Source of the DNA: Natrinema salifodinae | Lineage (GTDB): Archaea > Halobacteriota > Halobacteria > Halobacteriales > Natrialbaceae | Direction: 5' to 3' | Assembly: GCF_900110455.1 (NCBI RefSeq) | Contig: NZ_FOIS01000001.1 | Coordinates: 186,001-250,000, forward strand | Length of the DNA stretch: 64,000 nt | Part shown: positions 53,442-60,189 of the stretch, in pieces | How positions within the stretch are numbered: position 1 is the first letter of the stretch | Layout of the letters: each line of letters begins with the position of its first letter | Made by a program: the position numbers and the translations under genes | Notes under the pieces: generated by a model | What the model was told of the DNA's origin: nothing | What the model saw: the letters and a program-made list of their open reading frames with translations, nothing else | Databases searched by the model: none

Positions 53442-53794
53442 CTCGAGAGCCAACGATCGACACGAACACGAGCCCCGAGGTGGCGACCGACGGCGGCACC
53501 GACGAGGAGCGACGCACGCCGGACGAGATGAATCTCGACGAACTCCGCGAGGAGATCCGATCGATCGATCAGGAGATCGTCGAACTGATCGCCCAGCGAA
53601 CCTACGTCGCGGACACCATCGCGGCGGTCAAGGAAGAGCAGGAGCTGCCGACCACCGACGAGAAACAGGAACAACAGGTGATGGAGCGGGCCGGCGAGAA
53701 CGCCGAACAGTTCGACGTCGACGCGAACCTGGTCAAGGCGATCTTCCGGCTATTGATCGAACTGAACAAGGTCGAGCAACGCGAGAATCGGTAG
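53438..53794 (+). CDS. Chorismate mutase, AroQ type
   Basis: A 118-residue protein from ATG 53438. After a disordered N-terminus, MNLDELREEIRSIDQEIVELIAQRTYVADTIAAVK is the AroQ helix with catalytic Arg and Lys. QQVMERAGENAEQFDVDANLVKAIFRLLIELNKVEQREN gives the later helices. It converts chorismate to prephenate. The last eleven codons (LNKVEQRENR and stop) recur at 54545 and 59648, which marks this 3' end as the boundary of an inserted island. Confidence 0.93.
   Translation: MTREPTIDTNTSPEVATDGGTDEERRTPDEMNLDELREEIRSIDQEIVELIAQRTYVADTIAAVKEEQELPTTDEKQEQQVMERAGENAEQFDVDANLVKAIFRLLIELNKVEQRENR
53762..53794 (+). repeat. Chorismate mutase 3' end, repeat copy 1 (att-like)
   Basis: CTGAACAAGGTCGAGCA and following bases through the TAG. 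It matches 54545-54577 at 27 of 33 positions, with the first 17 identical. It matches 59651-59677 at 22 of 27, with most differences at third codon positions. Confidence 0.65.
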
Positions 53795-53816
53795 CACGCG
53801 ATAGAGATATTGCACG

Positions 53817-54200
53817 TCATTCATCAGCCGGTTCTAGCGGGACTCGTTCCACCTCGATGTCTTCGTAGTCTTTCTCCGATGAGAGCACGTTCAGCGTCCG
53901 TGTTTCTGCAGTCGCGGCGTGGAACGCATCGAACGCCGTCATTCCCTCGTCGTAGTAGTTGACGGCCTTCAGAACGATTTGTCGTTCTTCCTCGTCCCGG
54001 ACAGGGACGAGTTCGAGCAGATTTGCCACGAGTGGGACGTAATCGAACTCGTACCGTTCTCGGGCGAGAAGGAGTTCGAGATAGGAGAAGGCCGACGTTT
54101 CTACGTCGTACTCGTCGAGTGCTTCTTCTGCTGATTGCTGCAACCAGTCCGAGTCTTTGACGAGTGCGAGTAAAAAGTTGGTTTCAACGTAGACCGTCAT
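53817..54200 (-). CDS. vapC: PIN-domain toxin (VapC-like)
   Basis: A 127-residue PIN domain. The first acidic residue lies in MTVYVETNFLLALVKDSDW, where Glu replaces the common Asp. Others follow in SYLELLLARE and TAFDAFHAATAE. VapC toxins are RNases that stop translation, often by cutting tRNA or rRNA. The start overlaps the antitoxin stop as ATGA. It lies 23 bases beyond the chorismate mutase stop, inside the first island segment. Confidence 0.85.
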   Translation of the reverse strand: MTVYVETNFLLALVKDSDWLQQSAEEALDEYDVETSAFSYLELLLARERYEFDYVPLVANLLELVPVRDEEERQIVLKAVNYYDEGMTAFDAFHAATAETRTLNVLSSEKDYEDIEVERVPLEPADE

Positions 54201-54442
54201 CTATCGTCTCCTTTCTCACGAGCCTCTGCTTTCGCTTCTGCTTCGATGTCCGCACGAATATCATCGACGGACGCGTCACGTAACTCGCCTGCCGCTTCGC
54301 GGACTGCAGCGAGCGGGTCGTCTGCAACCGGAACGAGTTCGATTCTGTCCTCGTACGTGACGATGTGGTACTTCTCGCCGTATTTTTCTCGTACGTCTTT
54401 GGGGATGTACAGCCTCCCCTGCCCGTCCGTTTCTGCTGACAT
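54197..54442 (-). CDS. vapB: AbrB/SpoVT-type antitoxin (VapB-like)
   Basis: An 81-residue protein from MSAETDGQGRLYIPKDVREKYG, the swapped-hairpin AbrB DNA-binding domain. A 13-codon upstream extension would overlap the operator and is rejected. The C-terminal half (AAGELRDASVDDIRADIEAEAKAEAREKG) is the helical toxin-binding tail. It precedes vapC and overlaps it. The palindrome at 54451-54464 lies 9 bases upstream of the start and is a probable autoregulatory site. Confidence 0.85.
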   Translation of the reverse strand: MSAETDGQGRLYIPKDVREKYGEKYHIVTYEDRIELVPVADDPLAAVREAAGELRDASVDDIRADIEAEAKAEAREKGDDR

Positions 54443-54450
54443 AGATATGA

Positions 54451-54464
54451 CTATGGTACCATAG
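54451..54464 (-). promoter_or_regulatory. Perfect 14-bp palindrome, vapBC operator
   Basis: CTATGGTACCATAG is fully self-complementary and directly upstream of vapB. A further half-site, ATGGTAC, lies at 54494-54500. AbrB-type antitoxins usually repress their own promoter through such sites. Confidence 0.6.
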
Positions 54465-54544
54465 ACAAAGAATCTTACCACCAGCAGGGAACCAATGGTA
54501 CAGTCATCAGTGTTTAATCTGTTTGCACATTGGATATTGTCTAT

Positions 54545-54577
54545 CTGAACAAGGTCGAGCAGCGGGACAAGAGATAG
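54545..54577 (+). repeat. Chorismate mutase 3' end, repeat copy 2
   Basis: It reads LNKVEQRDKR and stop when translated in the original frame. It shares 17 contiguous bases with copy 1. It has no gene attached and separates the vapBC segment from the TyrRS-Nramp segment. Confidence 0.65.
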
Positions 54578-54732
54578 CGCTAAATGGATTTCTGAGCGCG
54601 TATTTCACCAGATAACCGATCAGAAGTTTTCCGGTTGCTGTTCAGTTAGTTCGCGTCGGTTGGGAAAACGACGGGCAATGGCGGGAGTTCGAGCAGTGGA
54701 CCAATACTACGTGCGAACTGAATGACGGTGGC

Positions 54733-55716
54733 TTATTTGCTCCGAAGGTCGCGGAGTTTCTCACGACCGGGGGCAATCAACTCGTCGAGATAGTCCGCTA
54801 CCGTCTCTTTTGCGTCTGTTGGATGAAGTTCTTCAGTTTCGAGAGCCGACGCGAGATCATCGAAACACTCGTACGTGCGATTTCCGCCGTACCTTTCGGA
54901 CCGTCTCACGGTCACTGACTCGAAGCGCGGAAACACGTAATACTCGAACAACTGAAGGACAGGGTTCTCACGGTCCTCTTCAGGATCACGAGTCGGGGGA
55001 CAAAATGCCGACTCGATCTTCCGCTTCAGATCTACAGTGGAGTCTTCCATCGAGATTGTCGTCCCCTCGCTCGACGACATCTTTCCCTCGCCGGTTTCGA
55101 GATCGGCGAGGATGGGCGTGTGTAAACACGGTCGCGTCTCGTATCCCAGTTCCGGCAGTTTTTCCCGGGCGAGCATGTGTACTTTCCGTTGATCGGTTCC
55201 ACCGACAGCGAGGTCGATGCCGAGGAACTCCAAATCGAGTACCTGCATCAACGGATACACCGTATGGCTCACCGTTGCGGTTTCGTCGCTTTGGAGTTCG
55301 GCAACCGCTCGCTGGGCACGGTTGAGCGTCGTCGAGACAGCGAGTTCGTAAAGATCGAGCGAATAGTACGCTTCGAGTTGGAAGTCGGACCCGTAGACGT
55401 ATTCGACCTTGTCTTCGTCGAGGCCGTATGCGACGAACTGTGCTTTCATTCGTTCCGCCATCTCGTGTATTTCATCGAAACTACCCTTGTCGTTGAGATG
55501 TGCATGAACGTCTGCTAACAGAACGACGACGTTCATTCCAGCTTCCTGAAGGTCGATGAGCTTGTTCGCCGTCAGGAGGTGGCCGAGATGAAGGACGCCA
55601 GACGGTTCGTAGCCGACGTAGACTCGTTTGTCTGCCGGATTATCGGCAAGTTTACGTACCTCTTGCTCGGTGACGACTTCCGCCGTATTCTGGGTAAGTA
55701 ACTCGTAGGTATTCAT
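54733..55716 (-). CDS. tyrS: Tyrosyl-tRNA synthetase, archaeal type
   Basis: A 327-residue class I synthetase. VYVGYEPSGVLHLGHLLTANKLIDLQ holds the HIGH variant HLGH, with Tyr at the substrate-binding position. VYPLMQVLDLEFLGIDLAVGGTDQRKVHMLAR has the Asp that recognises the tyrosine hydroxyl, and TGEGKMSSSEG is KMSKS. All are comparable to the Methanocaldococcus enzyme, so it should be active. It lies in the island, in an operon with a winged-helix regulator 5 bases upstream. Whether it is the cell's only TyrRS or a second, resistant copy cannot be judged here. Confidence 0.9.
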   Translation of the reverse strand: MNTYELLTQNTAEVVTEQEVRKLADNPADKRVYVGYEPSGVLHLGHLLTANKLIDLQEAGMNVVVLLADVHAHLNDKGSFDEIHEMAERMKAQFVAYGLDEDKVEYVYGSDFQLEAYYSLDLYELAVSTTLNRAQRAVAELQSDETATVSHTVYPLMQVLDLEFLGIDLAVGGTDQRKVHMLAREKLPELGYETRPCLHTPILADLETGEGKMSSSEGTTISMEDSTVDLKRKIESAFCPPTRDPEEDRENPVLQLFEYYVFPRFESVTVRRSERYGGNRTYECFDDLASALETEELHPTDAKETVADYLDELIAPGREKLRDLRSK

Positions 55717-55721
55717 ACCGA

Positions 55722-56036
55722 TTACAGCCCCGCTGATTCGGAAATCTTCATATCATCCAACGCGTCAATCACAGACGCCAGATCATCGTTTAGCGTCTCG
55801 ACGAATTGCTGGGCGTGATCTGTCGTCGTTGCACCTGCTGAACACGGTTCGATGAGGTCTTCTTCCTCAAGAACGCGCAGCGAGTACCGAACCTTGTGGT
55901 GCGGGAGATCAGTCCGGTCAGATAGTTCGACGATGCCAATTGGTTCGGCCTGCCAAACGAGTACGAATACCGCTAAATGCCGAGTGAGAACGTCGATCTC
56001 TTTGTCAAGGCGGTCAATTATGGTTTGTTCGACCAT
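55722..56036 (-). CDS. Winged-helix regulator upstream of tyrS
   Basis: A 104-residue protein. FVLVWQAEPIGIVELSDRTDLPHHKVRYSLRVLEEEDLIEPCSAGATTTDHAQQFVETL is a winged helix with a clear recognition helix (HHKVRYSLRVLEEE). The N-terminal helix, MVEQTIIDRLDKEIDVLTRHL, may dimerise. It is first in the minus-strand pair with tyrS and probably controls that operon. No ligand domain is visible. Confidence 0.75.
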   Translation of the reverse strand: MVEQTIIDRLDKEIDVLTRHLAVFVLVWQAEPIGIVELSDRTDLPHHKVRYSLRVLEEEDLIEPCSAGATTTDHAQQFVETLNDDLASVIDALDDMKISESAGL

Positions 56037-56060
56037 ACCATCTTATCCTATTCACCGAGA

Positions 56061-56070
56061 GCATATAAAA
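56061..56070 (-). promoter_or_regulatory. TATA box of the HTH-tyrS operon
   Basis: TTTTATATGC on the minus strand lies 25-34 bases before the HTH start at 56036, so the transcript should be almost leaderless. Confidence 0.55.
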
Positions 56071-56296
56071 TAGTTTAAGGTATGATATGATGTCTCCATT
56101 ACCAAATGCTATTCTACCACATGACGTCCAAACCGCCGGATGTGGTACCTCTACTGAACGCTAGGTATCAAATTCATCATACGTATGGGAGAGTAGTGAG
56201 CAGATAGCCGTTTTGCTGTTCTCCACCGTGTGGATCGGTTCGAGGAAAGCCACACTCGTGGATTCGTCTCTTCACTGACCGCTTCGGCGTCTCAGT

Positions 56297-56944
56297 CTAT
56301 TCGACCGCCGTAGCGAAGAATTCCTTGACGATCGTTTCTTCAGCGCTGTGGAGTACGACGCTCGCCGTCGATTTGCTGACGTCAAGCGCAGCCGCGAGGT
56401 CAGTGAGCGAACACTGGCGTGGAGTATCGTAATACCCGCGTTCGATGGCTTCGGCCACGAACCTGCGTTGGCGGTCGGTTAAAAGGTCGGTCGAGTCGAC
56501 CGACTGGATAACCCAGTTGACCTCGAACGCGAATCCGGTCTCTTCTAGCTCGTCTCTGAACTGCGACAGCCGGTCATGGGAGGTAGTGAGCTCACAGACA
56601 ATCCAGCCGTCCTCGATAGTATACGGAAATTGTGGCAGATTGCCCGAGGCGAAGAGTGCGCGATACGGCGAAGGAACGAACGGCAGTTGGAACTGAAGCA
56701 AGACCGTCTGCTCGTCGGCGTGAAGGGCGTCGTAAGAGGGAACCCTTGATTGCGGCGCACTCTCGAACAGATCGAGAACGACCGCCGGATCTGCCAGCGT
56801 CGCTTCCAAGACGACGAGCAGTCCGTCCTCGGTTGGGTGGGCGCTCAGGATTCGAAACTCACCGTCCGGATAGTCGCTCGACAACCGGAACGGACCGCCA
56901 CGCTGCGGTCCGGGTGGTTTGAATCGTACTCGCGCTCTGGGCAT
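56297..56944 (-). CDS. HTH-10 (Bat-like) regulator, island copy
   Basis: A 215-residue protein from MPRARVRFKPPGPQRGGPF. A 15-codon extension is rejected. The N-terminal half is a Bat-type sensor domain (FRILSAHPTEDGLLVVLEATLADPAVVLDLFE). The C-terminal LLTDRQRRFVAEAIERGYYDTPRQCSLTDLAAALDVSKSTASVVLHSAEETIV is the HTH-10 domain. It is divergent from a small membrane protein and may regulate it. Confidence 0.85.
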   Translation of the reverse strand: MPRARVRFKPPGPQRGGPFRLSSDYPDGEFRILSAHPTEDGLLVVLEATLADPAVVLDLFESAPQSRVPSYDALHADEQTVLLQFQLPFVPSPYRALFASGNLPQFPYTIEDGWIVCELTTSHDRLSQFRDELEETGFAFEVNWVIQSVDSTDLLTDRQRRFVAEAIERGYYDTPRQCSLTDLAAALDVSKSTASVVLHSAEETIVKEFFATAVE

Positions 56945-57291
56945 ACGCTCTCCTACGGTGGTCACCCTTATCCACGTAGCTGCGAACATGTTGGCGTGAA
57001 CGGCTACGACCAGGCCTCACCTCCACTGTTGTATGCGGTGACTTGATGAAAACGAAGCCGAGACCGGATCTGCCTTGCCAGCGCCGCGAAGCTGTTCGCG
57101 GAAGGCGTTCCGCGCGAGTGAATTACTACAAAATGCTCAACCGGGCATCAGGTTCGGCCGTTCGGTGGACGCCTGGCTTCTTTGAATCGTCCGTTCCGTA
57201 GTGTACGGAGAAGCTTCTTCGCCGATCGTCGATCCCGCAGTAGAACATGTTCGAGCGAACTCCCATTGCCACTATCCTCGTTCTATCCCCT
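56945..57291. other. Intergenic region between HTH-10 and membrane protein
   Basis: It contains CGCGGAA-GGCG-TTCCGCG (57097-57114), a perfect 7-bp hairpin. The fragments nearby are not obviously coding. No IS end was identified. Confidence 0.35.
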
Positions 57292-57744
57292 ATGGAACCG
57301 TCTAAGAGCGGAACGTCGAAGAGAACCTCGAACCACGGCGGGGCGGGCCCGTCCGATCAGGCCCGATGGACCGAGACGCTCCCGAGAACGATCCGCGTGT
57401 TGTTAGGGGTGGAAACGGTCTCCTTCTTCCTTGCCGCCACGGTCCACGCAGGTGTACTCGTCCGCGGGTACGAACATTCCGAAGCGCTGATCGCCGAGAG
57501 TGTACTCGGTGCTGTTCTACTCGGTGGCCTCCTGATGACCTGGGTCCGTCCGCGCTCGATGGTCACTGTTGCCGCTGGCGTGCAGGGATTCGCGCTCTTG
57601 GGGACGCTCATCGGTATCTGGACGATCATCGTCGGCGTCGGCCCTCGAACTGTTCCGGACATCGTGTACCACGTCGCCATCGCGCTCGTGCTGGTGGTCG
57701 GCCTTTGGGTAGCGTGGCGGGCCCGCGGAACTGAACCGGTCTGA
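57292..57744 (+). CDS. Small four-helix membrane protein
   Basis: A 150-residue protein from MEPSKSGTSKRTSNHGG at 57292. The ATG at 57247 is possible. Four hydrophobic helices: VLLGVETVSFFLAATVHAGVLV, ALIAESVLGAVLLGGLLM, MVTVAAGVQGFALLGTLIGIWTI and DIVYHVAIALVLVVGLWVAW. No family is recognised. The divergent HTH-10 gene suggests a regulated pair within the island. Confidence 0.65.
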   Translation: MEPSKSGTSKRTSNHGGAGPSDQARWTETLPRTIRVLLGVETVSFFLAATVHAGVLVRGYEHSEALIAESVLGAVLLGGLLMTWVRPRSMVTVAAGVQGFALLGTLIGIWTIIVGVGPRTVPDIVYHVAIALVLVVGLWVAWRARGTEPV

Positions 57745-58357
57745 ACGACGAACGACGAATGACCACCCCTCGTAACCGAGGGAAGCCGATTTGGTCGTCT
57801 CTCGTCGACTGAACCAGGCTGTTGAACGGACCGGTGACCAGTCCGAAGCCGTCCACGGGTATTGCCATCCGACTGCCGCTGATCTAACTTCCGCCGCTCT
57901 CCATTATATACGGCTGAGCTACGGAACCCATATCCGCCTGTTTTCGTAGCTTCAGGCATATCTTTTAGCGGTATTGCTCCTCGTCGATCCGTCTCGTTGG
58001 AGATTCTCCATAGCAATTCCGAGATACATCTCGGGTTCGATGGGTGAGTTGCATTCATGCAACTTATCCCTCTTCAGTAACTATCAGCGATATACCCCAC
58101 TCCCATTCTGTTCGATTGATTCGGATTGTCTGGCGCCACGAGTGCGTGGAGTAGGACCAGAGATTTCGTCAGCAGATGCACGAGTGAGACTAGACGGTCC
58201 TCTCAGAGCAAACCTGACCAGGCGGGAGATCCGACTCCCACCAACACAATACCATGAGATTCATCTTAACTAACGTCTCGTTTCGAAGAAGAGCGTGGGC
58301 GTGTATCGGATTCCAGTCGCTGTTGCAAATTGATCGTCGAAGAATTGCCGGCTGTAT
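57745..58357. other. Long A+T-richer intergenic region in the island
   Basis: 613 bases with no supported gene. It contains ATTATATACGG near 57903, a TATA-like element, and AGTTGCAT-TC-ATGCAACT (58047-58064), a perfect 8-bp dyad. The Nramp-like gene begins at 58358. The region may hold remnants of deleted island genes. Confidence 0.4.
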
Positions 58358-59620
58358 ATGAGTACGAAAAACTTCACTCCGGTTCAGGATCTGGCGGGGA
58401 TCTCGCAGAAGTATGGACTAGCGTTCGTGATGGTTGCCAGTTACTTCGGCTCCGGCTCGGTGTTCATTGCGAGCCAGGCTGGCGTCATGCACGGGTACAC
58501 ACTACTCTGGGCCGTCGTCGGAGCGGCGTTCCTCGGATTTATTGCCCAGGATATGAGCGCTCGACTGGGTATCCACGGCGAGTCGCTGATGGTGTTCACT
58601 CGCGAGAAACTGGGTCGGCCACTAGCAACGACGATCGCACTTTTCTTGTCGATCGGCTGCGTTGCCTGGACGCTCGGGCTCGTCGCTGCGGTCGGTGCTG
58701 GCATCTCGTTCCTGCTCGGAGGTGCTGTGGCGTGGCAGCCCATTGCCGTACTCACGACGGTCGCTGCGATCGGCGTCGGACTGCTCCACTACGACACCGT
58801 CGAGAACATGATGATCGCGATGATGGTCTCGCTAATGGTCGTCTACGTGGTCGTCGCCCTACCAAGCGGTGCCGACCCGACCAGTGTCACGACTGGATTC
58901 GTTCCGGGTACCGATACACTGGATGCGCTAGCAATGGCAGCAGGTCTACTCGGTACAACCGCACTATGGCCGAACTTCTTCCTGGAGTCGATTCTCGTCC
59001 ATACCAAGGGCTGGACGAGCGAGAGCGACCTGCCGGCGGCTCGGACGGACCTGGCGATCGGCTATGCCGTCGGTGGGATCACGACGATCGTGATCTTGAT
59101 CGCCGCGGCGGCGCTGTTGCGCCCGATGGGCTTTACCGAACTCGAGTCGTTCATCACGCCAGGCAAAGCGATGGTCGAGGTGCTCGGAAGGTGGGCGATG
59201 GTGTTATTCGTTGGCGGAGTAATTGCTGCGGCGTTCAACAGCATCATCCCGATTATGTGGGCGCCGGCGTATATTATCCCGCAGGCCGCGGGTTACACCG
59301 TTCAGAAGGGGGATCGGCTGTTCAACGTGCTGTTCGCGTCGCTGACCGGGATCGGCGTATTCTCGCCGTTGGTGAGCTGGTGGCTAGATCTCTCGGTCGT
59401 CGATATGGTGATCCTGTTTCCGATGTACAACGGAATCTTCGCGCTGCCGGTCGCGGCTACGTTGCTGTTCTGGGCGGTCAACGACCGTGAGATGATGGGT
59501 GAGTACCGCAACACCAAGGCACTAAACGTCGTCAATGCGTCGCTCGTACTCCTTGCGGTCATCTTGGCGGCCCTGTCGATTCAGGACTTTACTGAACTCA
59601 TCACCGACGGCGGGTTCTAG
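58358..59620 (+). CDS. Nramp-related metal transporter without the canonical DPGN
   Basis: A 420-residue protein with about 11 membrane helices. SYFGSGSVFIASQAGVMHGYTLLWAVVGAAFLGFIAQDMSARLGI aligns with TM1-TM2 of Nramp Mn/Fe transporters. The metal-binding D-P-G-N in TM1 is replaced by G-S-G-S, and the TM6 M-P-H is replaced by W-P-N-F-F. Similar changes occur in Nramp-related transporters of other substrates, so Mn/Fe should not be assumed. It ends 27 bases before repeat copy 3, at the island boundary. Confidence 0.78.
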   Translation: MSTKNFTPVQDLAGISQKYGLAFVMVASYFGSGSVFIASQAGVMHGYTLLWAVVGAAFLGFIAQDMSARLGIHGESLMVFTREKLGRPLATTIALFLSIGCVAWTLGLVAAVGAGISFLLGGAVAWQPIAVLTTVAAIGVGLLHYDTVENMMIAMMVSLMVVYVVVALPSGADPTSVTTGFVPGTDTLDALAMAAGLLGTTALWPNFFLESILVHTKGWTSESDLPAARTDLAIGYAVGGITTIVILIAAAALLRPMGFTELESFITPGKAMVEVLGRWAMVLFVGGVIAAAFNSIIPIMWAPAYIIPQAAGYTVQKGDRLFNVLFASLTGIGVFSPLVSWWLDLSVVDMVILFPMYNGIFALPVAATLLFWAVNDREMMGEYRNTKALNVVNASLVLLAVILAALSIQDFTELITDGGF

Positions 59621-59647
59621 CGCTCTACCCCCTTGTACTCCCCGTAC

Positions 59648-59677
59648 TGTAAGGCCGAGCAGCGCGAGAACCGATAA
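59648..59677 (+). repeat. Chorismate mutase 3' end, repeat copy 3
   Basis: In frame it reads CKAEQRENR and stop. Compared with copy 1 it differs mostly at third codon positions, as if it came from a real chorismate mutase gene of a relative. It marks the right boundary of the island. Confidence 0.6.
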
Positions 59678-60189
59678 CGACGAGCGCGGTTCGAACTGCG
59701 CCGATTCGGTACCGTATTTTCGAGACTGTCGGTGTGTTCGAAGCTGTCGATACGAATCTCGGTCGCAGGCGAAGATTCGATTTCAGTAGCGACAACGATA
59801 GCTGATTGGGGGTGTCACTAAACTAACTTGCAGCAGTAGAGTTCGGTCTTCGAATTCAGTTGAAACAGACTGTCAGTTGTATAATAATATTACTACGTTC
59901 TCGGCGGCAGATATGGGATGTAACCTATCGATACCCGTGACTGCTTACTACTACAAGGCATCGCAGCCGTAGTACACGGATCAGGGCTCCATCCCCCGGT
60001 AATGAGATCTTTCTATATGTCGCTCCTGAAACGTGTGATACAGAAAGCTTATTACGGAGTTGTGTAAAGAACTGGTTACCCCTACCCGGTGTGAGCCTCT
60101 CCAGCCCGGTCGGACGTGGCTGGGATCGGCTCGCTCTCCAGCAGAACCGCGCGCTAACCAATCGAAACCAAACAAATAACACACAACAT
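59678..60189 (+). promoter_or_regulatory. S-layer upstream region
   Basis: 512 bases with several candidate TATA elements: TGTATAATAATATTAC near 59878-59893, TTTCTATATG near 60010 and CTTATTACGG near 60048. Long, multi-promoter leaders are known for haloarchaeal S-layer genes. No coding frame is supported. Confidence 0.4.
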
